From: an uncultured Ruminococcus sp.
GTDB taxonomy: Bacteria; Bacillota; Clostridia; Oscillospirales; Ruminococcaceae
Direction of reading: 5' to 3'
DNA length: 5,732 nucleotides
Assembly (NCBI GenBank): GCA_902464115.1
Contig: CABQIF010000126.1
Coordinates: 1 to 5,732, forward strand
Shown here: in pieces, positions 1 through 5,732 of the stretch
Numbering within the stretch: position 1 is the first letter of the stretch
Layout: each line of letters opens with the position of its first letter
Program-made: the position numbers and the translations under genes
The notes under the pieces: model-generated
Told to the model about the DNA's origin: nothing
The model's input: only the letters and a program-made list of their open reading frames with translations
The model's database searches: none

Positions 1-1289
1 CAACACAATCAGAATTAGGGTTTCAGCGGGCAAAAGAGAAGATGCCGGGCGGCGTTAATTCTCCCGTGCGTGCATTTCCATCTGTTGGCGGTGCACCGAG
101 ATTCATTTGTAAAGCAAAGGGTAATCATCTCTATGATTTAGATGGTAACGAGTATCTGGACTATATTGGTTCTTGGGGGCCGATGATTTTAGGACATAAT
201 CCGGATTTTGTGTTACAGGCTGTGCAAGAACAAATGCAGTATGGATTAAGTTACGGAACAGCAACTGCCTTAGAAGTTGAAATGGCAGAACTGATTTCTG
301 AAATTGTTCCCTGTGTAGAAATGATTCGGATGGTCAATTCCGGAACAGAAGCGGTTATGAGTGCTGTACGGGCTGCAAGAGGCTTTACAGGCAGAGATAA
401 AATCATCAAGTTTGCTGGTTGTTACCATGGCCATGCAGATGCAATGTTGGTGAAGGCTGGCTCTGGTGTCATGACAGCAGGCATTCCTGATTCCAGCGGT
501 GTTCCAAGTGGATGTACAAAAGATACATTGACTGCTGTCTATAATGATGCAGAGAGCGTAAAAGCGTTATTAGAACAATATCCGAACGAAATTGCCTGCG
601 TGATTGTAGAGCCAGTTGCAGCAAATATGGGGGTCGTTCCTCCAAAGGAAGGCTTTTTGCAGCAGTTGCGGACACTGTGCAATCAGTATGGAACATTGCT
701 GATTTTTGATGAAATCATCACTGGATTTCGACTGCAAATAGATGGTGCAGTTGGATTTTATCATGTTCAGCCGGATTTGGTGACGTATGGAAAAATCATT
801 GGAGCAGGCATGCCGGTTGGAGCATATGGCGGAAGAAAAGACATTATGCAGTTAGTTTCTCCGTTGGGGTCTGTTTATCAGGCTGGTACATTGAGTGGAA
901 ATCCCGTTGCTATGCGTGCAGGATTGGCACAGCTGCGGTATTTGAAGCAGCATCCGGAAGTATACCCATACCTTACAGAACGGGCAGAACAGCTGCGAAA
1001 TGGGCTGAAACAGTTGATTGACCGTTATCATATGCCATGTACGGTTACTGGGGTTGGTTCTCTTTCTTGCCTGTATTTCACTGAGCAGACTGTTACCAAC
1101 TATGAACTTGCAAAGACGGCAGATACAGAATTGTTCCGCCAGTATTTTCATTTTATGCTGGAACGTGGCAATTATTTTGCTCCCAGCCAGTTTGAAGCGA
1201 TTTTTCTATCTGCTGCACATACAGAAGCAGATATTGCAAAAACACTTTCTGATGCAGAATCATTTTTTCAGATGATTTCTCATAAATAA
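1..1289 (+). CDS. hemL: Glutamate-1-semialdehyde 2,1-aminomutase, 5'-truncated by the window edge
   Basis: This PLP-dependent cytoplasmic enzyme converts glutamate-1-semialdehyde to 5-aminolevulinate, the last step of the C5 route into tetrapyrroles. The reading frame is open from base 3 with no start in the window. The visible N-terminus, TQSELGFQRAKEK, runs straight into MPGGVNSPVRAF, the conserved HemL opening. The ATG at 42 is therefore internal, and perhaps ten residues are missing upstream. Numbering from that Met, visible motifs are VNSGTEA (98-104), the gating-loop region AGSGVMTAGIPDSSG (139-153), the PLP-contacting FDEIITGFR (222-230), and TYGKIIGAG, whose Lys251 (codon 792-794) is the expected Schiff-base lysine. 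The C-terminal APSQFEAIF...AHTEADI segment is also typical. The visible 428 residues fit the family's usual length of about 430. It is followed after 57 bases by the CobA-HemD gene, consistent with one operon. Family assignment is near certain; only the true start is unknown. Confidence 0.97.
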   Translation, partial: TQSELGFQRAKEKMPGGVNSPVRAFPSVGGAPRFICKAKGNHLYDLDGNEYLDYIGSWGPMILGHNPDFVLQAVQEQMQYGLSYGTATALEVEMAELISEIVPCVEMIRMVNSGTEAVMSAVRAARGFTGRDKIIKFAGCYHGHADAMLVKAGSGVMTAGIPDSSGVPSGCTKDTLTAVYNDAESVKALLEQYPNEIACVIVEPVAANMGVVPPKEGFLQQLRTLCNQYGTLLIFDEIITGFRLQIDGAVGFYHVQPDLVTYGKIIGAGMPVGAYGGRKDIMQLVSPLGSVYQAGTLSGNPVAMRAGLAQLRYLKQHPEVYPYLTERAEQLRNGLKQLIDRYHMPCTVTGVGSLSCLYFTEQTVTNYELAKTADTELFRQYFHFMLERGNYFAPSQFEAIFLSAAHTEADIAKTLSDAESFFQMISHK

Positions 1290-1294
1290 CAGCA

Positions 1295-1323
1295 TTGACA
1301 ATCATCCAAGCCGTGCAGAAAAT
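1295..1323 (+). promoter_or_regulatory. Weak candidate internal promoter before cobA-hemD
   Basis: In the 57-base gap after hemL there is a perfect TTGACA -35 (1295-1300). It is spaced 17 bases from GAAAAT (1318-1323), which matches four of six positions of a -10 box. A transcript from it would start near 1330, leaving a very short leader before the Shine-Dalgarno at 1333. The poor -10 and its position between two functionally linked genes make chance plausible. It may supply low extra transcription of the downstream genes. Confidence 0.25.
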
Positions 1324-1346
1324 CCAAAAATAAAGGAGGAGTTCCT

Positions 1347-2834
1347 ATGAAAAAAGGAATGGTCTATCTCGTTGGAGCAGGTTCAGGCGATCCGGCACTG
1401 CTTACACAAAAAGGACAGCAATGCTTACAGCTTGCAGATTTGGTTGTTTATGATGCATTGGCATCGATTTCGATTCTCAATCATGTTCGTCCGGATTGTG
1501 AACTTTATTTCGTTGGAAAGCGAGCAGGAAACCACAGCCTTCCACAAGCAGAAATCAATCAACTGTTGGTGGATGCAGCAAAACAAGGTAAGCAGGTTGT
1601 TCGCTTAAAGGGCGGTGATCCATTTGTCTTCGGCAGAGGGGGAGAAGAAGCACAGGCTTTATCTGCTGCAAGTGTTCCGTTTGTCATTGTGCCGGGTGTT
1701 TCTGCATCCTATGGCGTTCCTGCTTATGCTGGAATCCCGGTTACACATCGGGATTATGCCTCTTCGTTTCATGTTATTACGGGACATACGCAAGCAGACC
1801 CGAAACAAGAGCCAGATTATGCAGAATTGGCAAAATTAGATGGAACACTGGTATTCTTGATGGGATTAGCGAATCTGTCGCATATCACAACAGCATTAAT
1901 GCAAAATGGAATGTCCGCAGATATGCCAGTTGCTGTTATTCAAGAGGGAACAACTGCTAGACAGAGAACCGTAACAGGAACACTTTCTACTATTTCAGAC
2001 CTTGTTGCACAACAGCATATCCAAGCTCCAGCAACGATTGTGGTTGGAAAAGTCGTTACACTGAGAGAACAGCTGCAATGGTTTGAGCAAGGAAAATTGT
2101 TCGGCAAACGGATTCTTATTACTGGAACGCCACCGCATAGCCGACATCTTTCGGAACATTTTCAGCGATATGGTGCAGAAACAATGGAAATCAGCTTGAT
2201 TGATACTGTCCCAATTGCAGATGCTCCGCTGAAGGCAGTTGATTGGGGCGCTTATACTTGGATCGTGTTTTCCAGTACGAATAGTGTGCATATCTTTTTT
2301 GACAGTTTGCAACAGCATGACATTGATTTGCGAATGTTGTTGCATTTGCGATTTGCAGCAATTGGAAACGGAACAGCGTGCGAATTGGCGGCAAAGGGCA
2401 TTTTTGTAGACTGTGTACCACATCGGTTTGAAAGTCGCTATCTAGCAGAAGCCTTGATTCCACAACTAGAGCCGCATGACCGTGTTTTATTGATTCGTTC
2501 TAAGAATGGTTCTACTGTATTGCCAGATATGCTGAAAGCTGCGAAGAAATCGGTAGACAGTATTTCCCTGTATGAAACAAAGCCACTGTTGCAAAAGGAA
2601 ACACTATTGAAACAGCATTTGCCGGAAGCGGATTATCTGATATTTTCCAGTTTCTCTGCGGTACAAGCCTTCATACAGATATATGGAACGAACTTACCGG
2701 ATACTGTAAAAGTGATTTCGATCGGTGCTGTTACAACAAAAACGGCAGAAGCACTTGGAATTCCTGTATTTGCAACCGCAAAAGAAGCAACTGCGGAAGG
2801 AATTGCTGCTTGTATGCTGCAAGATTGCGAATAA
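1347..2834 (+). CDS. cobA-hemD: Fused uroporphyrinogen-III C-methyltransferase / uroporphyrinogen-III synthase
   Basis: This 495-residue bifunctional protein should cyclise hydroxymethylbilane to uroporphyrinogen III (HemD half). It should then methylate that product twice with S-adenosylmethionine to give precorrin-2 (CobA/SUMT half). The ATG at 1347 is set by AAGGAGG (1333-1339), 7 bases upstream. The methyltransferase occupies about residues 4-245: GAGSGDPALLT (10-20), VRLKGGDPFVFGRGGEE (85-101), VPGVSAS (115-121), GIPVTHRD (129-136), MGL (172-174) and PATIVVG (228-234). After a short linker the HemD half spans about 252-493, beginning GKRILITG. It carries the loosely conserved SSTNSV (309-314), IGNGTA (339-344), SSFSAV (434-439) and IGAVTT (459-464). 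HemD families diverge strongly, so that half rests on fold-level pattern and context. This fusion order is known in clostridia and related anaerobes. No internal stop or frameshift is seen. The gene feeds precorrin-2 to the enzyme encoded immediately downstream. Confidence 0.95.
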   Translation: MKKGMVYLVGAGSGDPALLTQKGQQCLQLADLVVYDALASISILNHVRPDCELYFVGKRAGNHSLPQAEINQLLVDAAKQGKQVVRLKGGDPFVFGRGGEEAQALSAASVPFVIVPGVSASYGVPAYAGIPVTHRDYASSFHVITGHTQADPKQEPDYAELAKLDGTLVFLMGLANLSHITTALMQNGMSADMPVAVIQEGTTARQRTVTGTLSTISDLVAQQHIQAPATIVVGKVVTLREQLQWFEQGKLFGKRILITGTPPHSRHLSEHFQRYGAETMEISLIDTVPIADAPLKAVDWGAYTWIVFSSTNSVHIFFDSLQQHDIDLRMLLHLRFAAIGNGTACELAAKGIFVDCVPHRFESRYLAEALIPQLEPHDRVLLIRSKNGSTVLPDMLKAAKKSVDSISLYETKPLLQKETLLKQHLPEADYLIFSSFSAVQAFIQIYGTNLPDTVKVISIGAVTTKTAEALGIPVFATAKEATAEGIAACMLQDCE

Positions 2835-2853
2835 GAAAATTTTTGTATGAAAG

Positions 2854-2888
2854 AAAATGCCGTCAGGGGAATCATCTGGCGGCATTTT
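2854..2888 (+). terminator. Intergenic hairpin with T-run, likely attenuator or partial terminator
   Basis: Arms 2854-2866 (AAAATGCCGTCAG) and 2876-2888 (CTGGCGGCATTTT) form a 13-bp stem with a single G-U wobble and a 9-base loop. The stem is followed by one more T, giving the run 2885-2889. This is the shape of an intrinsic terminator. It begins 20 bases after the cobA-hemD stop and ends just before the Shine-Dalgarno of the next gene, with no visible promoter in between. Since the downstream gene continues the same pathway, partial termination that lowers chelatase-gene expression is more likely than a complete stop. An RNA-processing or stability role is an alternative. Confidence 0.7.
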
Positions 2889-2891
2889 TAG

Positions 2892-2898
2892 AAGGAGG
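2892..2898 (+). promoter_or_regulatory. Shine-Dalgarno that fixes the cysG-cbiK start
   Basis: AAGGAGG lies 7 bases before the ATG at 2906, separated from it by a run of seven T. It selects this ATG over the in-frame ATG at 2810, which lies inside the upstream gene and would add 32 unconserved residues. The site begins only three bases after the T-run of the preceding hairpin, so folding or termination there could directly affect access to it. Confidence 0.85.
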
Positions 2899-2905
2899 TT
2901 TTTTT

Positions 2906-4285
2906 ATGTATCCGGTTTTCCTACATTTGAAACAAGTTTCATGTTTGGTTGTTGGAGCAGGGACAGTTGCACAGCGGCGGATTTTTTCACTGTTAGAGCA
3001 GGAAGCCAATGTAACTGTATTAGCACCAGAACCCATTCCGTTTTCATTACAGCATCAACCATTGCAATATCTACAGGCTGTCTATGCGACCAGTTTTCTA
3101 AAAGATATGAAGCTGGTCTTTGCAGCGACGAATGACATCCAGTTGAATCAAACGATTGTACGAGAAGCACAAGAACAAGGAATCTTAGTTTCATCGGTTA
3201 CAGATGGGATTACAACTGATTTTTCTGTACCAGCTCATATAGCAACTGGGAATCTGACAGCGGCGATTAGTACAAATGGATGTAGTCCTTCTTTAGCAGC
3301 GGCGATCTGTAAGGAAGTAACGCCAATTCTTTCTACTTATGAACCGCTTTGTTCGTTACAGGCACAGATAAGAGAAGAGTGGAAAGCATGGATTTTTGAC
3401 GCTGGAAAGCGAAAACAACTGTTATCCAGTCTATCTACTCCGGAAGCATTAACTTGTTATCGAGAGCGGGGAACAGCTGCCTACTTGAATTATATCAAGA
3501 ACCCATGTCAAACTGCAATTGTTGTTGTGAGTGTTGGAACACGTGAGAGGAAAGAAGAAGAGAAAACGATTGTTGCTATTGAGAAACAGATTCAAGCTGC
3601 TTTTCCGAATTGTGATGTTTATCCGGCATATTCTAGCCGTGTGATTCTTCAGAAACGAAAAGAGCAGGGAGAAACGGTACATTCTGTTATAGAAGTATTG
3701 GAGTATCTACAAAAAGCTGGTTATCAAAATGTTTATTGTCAGCCACTTTATTTGACAACTGGAAAAATAAATGCACAGCTCTCTGTAGATGTGCAACCAT
3801 TTCAGAAAATGTTTTCTATTTTTAAGGTAGGGAAGCCCTTATTAGAAAACCAAGAAGCAATTTCAGCTTTCTGGAATGCAATTCAGCATATTTGTTCTTG
3901 CTTTGATGTTGCCTATCTTTGGATGGGACATGGGTCACATCCGATTTATCAGATATTAAAAGACTGGATTCAACAACAGGGATATTCCAATGTATTCCTT
4001 GCAACATTGAAAGGTGAACCATCTTTTGATGCGGCTCTAAGAGAAATACGACATACAAATTATCAAAAAGTAGTCCTTGTTCCATTGATGCTTGTTGCTG
4101 GATGGCATGCACAAACGGAGATGATTGGAACAGAAAATCCAAATTCGTGGGAGCAGGTTTTAAAACGCTGTGGTTATCAGACAGAAGCAATTTTACAGGG
4201 GCTTGGTGCTGATCCAGCGATTCAGCAGTTATATGTAGAACGAATACGGACTTTGATGGTACTGGAATCTGTAAATTATTTTTAA
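2906..4285 (+). CDS. cysG-cbiK: Fused precorrin-2 dehydrogenase / CbiK-type sirohydrochlorin chelatase
   Basis: This 459-residue protein combines two successive steps: NAD-dependent oxidation of precorrin-2 to sirohydrochlorin, then metal insertion. Residues 1 to about 200 match the SirC/Met8/CysG-N family. They show the nucleotide-binding LVVGAGTVAQRR (14-25), VFAATND (71-77), SVTDG (97-101), DFSVPAHIATGNLTAAIST (105-123) and NGCSPSLA (124-131), then a helical tail. Residues about 203-459 match CbiK, the anaerobic cobaltochelatase: VVVSVGT (206-212), AYSSRVILQK (241-250), LWMGHGSHP (338-346) and VPLMLVAGWHAQTEM (392-406). His342 and His401 sit at the expected metal-site histidine positions. 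Each half is close to the length of its stand-alone relatives, so this is a full fusion. Cobalt for cobalamin is the likeliest metal, but iron for siroheme cannot be excluded. The GKIN at 286-289 differs from the GDE motif I recall from the Salmonella enzyme. Expression may depend on readthrough of the hairpin just upstream. No clear terminator follows. Confidence 0.93.
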   Translation: MYPVFLHLKQVSCLVVGAGTVAQRRIFSLLEQEANVTVLAPEPIPFSLQHQPLQYLQAVYATSFLKDMKLVFAATNDIQLNQTIVREAQEQGILVSSVTDGITTDFSVPAHIATGNLTAAISTNGCSPSLAAAICKEVTPILSTYEPLCSLQAQIREEWKAWIFDAGKRKQLLSSLSTPEALTCYRERGTAAYLNYIKNPCQTAIVVVSVGTRERKEEEKTIVAIEKQIQAAFPNCDVYPAYSSRVILQKRKEQGETVHSVIEVLEYLQKAGYQNVYCQPLYLTTGKINAQLSVDVQPFQKMFSIFKVGKPLLENQEAISAFWNAIQHICSCFDVAYLWMGHGSHPIYQILKDWIQQQGYSNVFLATLKGEPSFDAALREIRHTNYQKVVLVPLMLVAGWHAQTEMIGTENPNSWEQVLKRCGYQTEAILQGLGADPAIQQLYVERIRTLMVLESVNYF

Positions 4286-4306
4286 ACAGACAGATGGTTG
4301 TCTGTC
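4286..4306 (+). repeat. Inverted repeat ACAGACA/TGTCTGT, candidate operator
   Basis: ACAGACA (4286-4292) is the exact reverse complement of TGTCTGT (4299-4305). Because the unit is internally repetitive, GACAGA (4289-4294) can instead pair with TCTGTC (4301-4306). A direct copy of CAGACAGA recurs at 4342-4349. The inverted repeat starts one base after the chelatase stop and overlaps the place where a -35 box would lie for the promoter below. No T-run follows, so it is a poor terminator. A protein-binding site, perhaps for the WYL regulator itself, is the favoured reading, but this is inference from position and symmetry. Confidence 0.5.
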
Positions 4307-4311
4307 AAATG

Positions 4312-4320
4312 TGCTATAAT
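4312..4320 (+). promoter_or_regulatory. Extended -10 promoter for the WYL regulator gene
   Basis: TGCTATAAT contains a consensus TATAAT (4315-4320) preceded by a TGn extension (4312-4314). The predicted transcript start is near 4327, leaving a leader of about 47 bases that contains the second CAGACAGA copy (4342-4349). At the correct 17-base spacing the -35 position (4292-4297, AGATGG) does not resemble TTGACA. The promoter therefore relies on its extended -10, on an activator, or on both. Confidence 0.65.
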
Positions 4321-4373
4321 AGAGTTACAAAAAACATCTACCAGACAGAAAAAAGGTAATAGGAGATACGAAA

Positions 4374-5345
4374 ATGGAATCAGCGAAAAATTGTTGTACG
4401 TTAGAAATTTTTTATCGAGCACTGAGAGGAGAATGGATCTCAGTAAAAAAGATTGCTGAGGAATATCAAGTTTCTACAAAGACCATTGGCAGATACATCA
4501 ATGAAATTCAGCAATTTTTGTCCGAAAATCGAGAATTGATGCAGAATGCAGAGTTGCTATATTCTCACAAAGAGAAAGCATATTATCTGCACGCCGATGA
4601 TTTTTTGGAAAACAAGGAGTTATTCGCTCTTGTGAAAGTGGTTTTAGGCTGTCGTTGCTTTCAAAAAGAGGATTTATTGAATCTCATTGCAAAATTAAAG
4701 CGAATGACTACGCCAAAAGACCGGGAACAATTTGAAAATCTCATTCGGAAAGAACTCTATCATTATCATGAAATTAAGTCGGATTGTAATATGGTCATAG
4801 ACTATCTTTGGAAACTGATTCAGGCAATTGAAGATAAGCAGATTTTGACTATCACTTATTACAAAATGAACCGGGAGCAGGTAAAACGGAAAATCCGTCC
4901 TGCATCCATTTTGTTCAGTGAATATTATTTTTATTTGATTGCCTATGATGCAGATGATGAAACTTGTCGTGCAAAATATTTTCGAGTAGATCGGATCGTG
5001 TCCATTGTAACGCATCGGGAACGGTTCTCTTTAAAACGAGAATATGATTTTGATGAGGGTGACTTACGAGAAAAGAATCAGTTTATGTTTCCTGGTAAGA
5101 CAGAAAAAATCCGGTTTTCGTTTTCTGGGCTTTCCGTGCAAGCAATCTTAGACCGTTTGCCGACTGCAAAAGTAGTAGAGAAGAACGGAAAAGAAAGCAT
5201 CATTGAAGCAGAGGTGAATCACGGAAGGGGAATTATCATGTATCTGTTATCGCAAGGGGCTTGGGTGAAAGTGCTTTCTCCACAAAGCTTGGTGGATGAA
5301 ATGCGAGAAGAACTGCAAAAAATGCAAAGTTTCTATCAATCGTGA
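4374..5345 (+). CDS. WYL-domain transcriptional regulator (DeoR-like HTH plus WYL)
   Basis: This 323-residue cytoplasmic DNA-binding protein has the standard layout of YafY/WYL regulators. A winged helix-turn-helix lies at about residues 8-55, with the putative recognition helix in VSTKTIGRYINEI (33-45). A helical linker (about 78-140) follows. The WYL domain covers about 148-212, with the signature region YYFYLIAYDADD (184-195) and KYFRVDRI (201-208); the name-giving W-Y-L is here F-Y-L. A C-terminal WCX-like domain spans about 244-318 (ILDRLP 258-263, GRGIIMYLLSQGAWVKVL 284-301). The ATG at 4374 has AGGAGA (4361-4366) 7 bases upstream. WYL domains bind ligands, in some cases nucleic acid or nucleotides, but the effector here is unknown. 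The gene has its own promoter flanked by repeats, which suggests autoregulation, and it lies 66 bases before a transporter gene that it may control. A role in regulating the upstream tetrapyrrole genes is possible but unsupported. Confidence 0.9.
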   Translation: MESAKNCCTLEIFYRALRGEWISVKKIAEEYQVSTKTIGRYINEIQQFLSENRELMQNAELLYSHKEKAYYLHADDFLENKELFALVKVVLGCRCFQKEDLLNLIAKLKRMTTPKDREQFENLIRKELYHYHEIKSDCNMVIDYLWKLIQAIEDKQILTITYYKMNREQVKRKIRPASILFSEYYFYLIAYDADDETCRAKYFRVDRIVSIVTHRERFSLKREYDFDEGDLREKNQFMFPGKTEKIRFSFSGLSVQAILDRLPTAKVVEKNGKESIIEAEVNHGRGIIMYLLSQGAWVKVLSPQSLVDEMREELQKMQSFYQS

Positions 5346-5351
5346 CATTTC

Positions 5352-5381
5352 TTGACTTTTGAATGAAAATCGTGGTAAAAT
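5352..5381 (+). promoter_or_regulatory. Promoter for the EamA transporter gene
   Basis: TTGACT (5352-5357) is spaced 18 bases from TAAAAT (5376-5381), and the -10 is preceded by TGG (5373-5375), an extended -10. The predicted transcript start is near 5388, about 25 bases before the transporter's ATG. It starts only a few bases after the WYL gene's stop codon, so the transporter can be expressed independently of the regulator. Confidence 0.65.
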
Positions 5382-5400
5382 AAAAGAAATTTTATTTTAC
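5375..5400 (+). repeat. Perfect AT-rich palindrome over the -10 and transcript start
   Basis: TAAAATAAAA (5376-5385) and TTTTATTTTA (5390-5399) are exact reverse complements around a GAAA loop (5386-5389). The flanking G5375 and C5400 extend the pairing to 11 bp. It covers the -10 box and the predicted start site. A transcript from this promoter would lose the left arm, so the symmetry more likely acts as a DNA operator. In readthrough RNA from the WYL gene it would form a weak AU stem with a GNRA-type loop, possibly a leaky terminator. Chance symmetry in AT-rich DNA is the competing explanation. Confidence 0.55.
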
Positions 5401-5411
5401 AGGAGGAACAT

Positions 5412-5732
5412 ATGCAAAAGTCATTTTTACAAAAAACGTGGGTGGTTGCTGGCATTGCCTTTCTATGCTCTGCACTCTGGGGGAGTGCTTTTGCTGGGGT
5501 CAAAATTGGATACGAACTGTTTCAGATTGCATCGGCGGATTGGGCAGCACAGATGGTGTTTGCTGGAATCCGCTTTGCAATTGCCGGAATCATGGCACTG
5601 GTTGGCGGTAGTATCGTTGCAAAGCAAGCATTGATCCCGCAGAAAGAAACCATTCCGAAAATTGGCATCATCAGCCTTTTTCAGACGATTTTACAATATT
5701 TTTTCTATTATATCGGATTGGCACATACAACC
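5412..5732 (+). CDS. EamA/DMT-family transporter, 3'-truncated by the window edge
   Basis: The first 107 codons of an integral membrane protein of the drug/metabolite transporter superfamily are present. The ATG at 5412 follows AGGAGG (5401-5406) by 5 bases. Visible helices are about 11-31, containing the family hallmark ALWGSAFAGVKIGYEL (21-36); 46-69, with GIRFAIAGI (52-60); and a third at about 83-103 (IGIISLFQTILQYFFYYIGL). In EamA proteins the first helix typically carries such a W-G-S/T-x-F/W pattern, and the second begins with an R-F pair like that at 53-54. A complete protein would have about 300 residues and ten helices in two EamA repeats, so roughly two thirds lies beyond the window. 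Substrate cannot be told from this part; family members export amino acids, metabolites or drugs. The divergent GC-neutral composition matches its neighbours and gives no sign of recent transfer. Confidence 0.9.
   Translation, partial: MQKSFLQKTWVVAGIAFLCSALWGSAFAGVKIGYELFQIASADWAAQMVFAGIRFAIAGIMALVGGSIVAKQALIPQKETIPKIGIISLFQTILQYFFYYIGLAHTT

Noticed and set aside
42..44. ATG at 42 as the start of hemL
   Set aside because: The frame stays open to the window edge, and the 13 codons before it continue the normal HemL N-terminus. No Shine-Dalgarno is suitably placed, since AAAAGAGAAG is purine-rich but coding.
1995..2423. Long open frame on the minus strand within cobA-hemD
   Set aside because: It lies fully antisense to a well-supported gene, is rich in Cys, His, Asn and Gln, and has no ribosome binding site or recognisable domain. 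It is a shadow of the coding strand.
2810..2905. Upstream in-frame ATG at 2810 as the start of the dehydrogenase/chelatase gene
   Set aside because: It would overlap the cobA-hemD end, translate through the hairpin, and add 32 residues unlike the family. The ATG at 2906 has an ideal Shine-Dalgarno and gives the expected SirC N-terminus.
3822..4190. Open frame on the minus strand within the CbiK domain
   Set aside because: It is antisense to conserved chelatase motifs and has no promoter, Shine-Dalgarno or family resemblance.
4298..4303. TTGTCT as a -35 box for the WYL promoter
   Set aside because: It is only 11 bases from the TATAAT, too close for a sigma-A type promoter, and it is explained better as part of the inverted repeat.
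5359..5634. Alternative + strand reading frame beginning at 5359
   Set aside because: It starts inside the transporter promoter, lacks a ribosome binding site, and gives a protein without family features. The frame beginning at 5412 encodes a clear EamA membrane protein.
1..5732. Cobalamin riboswitch, CRISPR, tRNA or mobile-element signals
   Set aside because: The intergenic gaps are all under 100 bases and show none of the required structures. Any cobalamin riboswitch for this operon would lie upstream of the window.

Overview
The window reads as a moderately AT-rich chromosomal segment from an anaerobic Firmicute, most likely Clostridia and possibly the Ruminococcaceae/Oscillospiraceae. 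The reasons are strong AGGAGG-type ribosome binding sites, the C5 (glutamate-derived) tetrapyrrole route, a SUMT/uroporphyrinogen-III synthase fusion, and an anaerobic-type CbiK chelatase domain. The exact taxon is inferred. All five genes are on the + strand, and no gene-free gap exceeds 100 bases.

Positions 1-4285 are the 3' part of a tetrapyrrole operon whose gene order follows the reaction order. A 5'-truncated hemL (glutamate-1-semialdehyde to 5-aminolevulinate) is followed by a fused uroporphyrinogen-III methyltransferase/uroporphyrinogen-III synthase (CobA-HemD). Next comes a fused precorrin-2 dehydrogenase/sirohydrochlorin chelatase (SirC/CysG-N plus CbiK). The two fusions cover four steps: hydroxymethylbilane to uroporphyrinogen III, to precorrin-2, to sirohydrochlorin, to the metal-inserted product. 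That product is cobalt-sirohydrochlorin for anaerobic cobalamin synthesis, or possibly siroheme. The missing steps (hemA, hemB, hemC) would be expected upstream of the window. A 13-bp hairpin with a T-run, ending three bases before the chelatase gene's Shine-Dalgarno, looks like an internal attenuator separating the two fusion genes.

Positions 4286-5732 form a separate module. It holds a WYL-domain transcriptional regulator with its own extended -10 promoter and nearby repeats of CAGACAGA, then the first 107 codons of an EamA/DMT-family membrane transporter. The transporter has its own promoter, whose -10 is embedded in a long perfect AT-rich palindrome. An arrangement in which the WYL protein controls itself and/or the transporter is plausible but inferred.

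I see no mobile element, CRISPR array, tRNA, rRNA or phage gene. The genes belong to known families. The points most worth a second look are the double-fusion architecture, a non-canonical segment in the CbiK active-site region, the attenuator, and the two palindromic regulatory regions. I do not see convincing evidence of a wholly new system.
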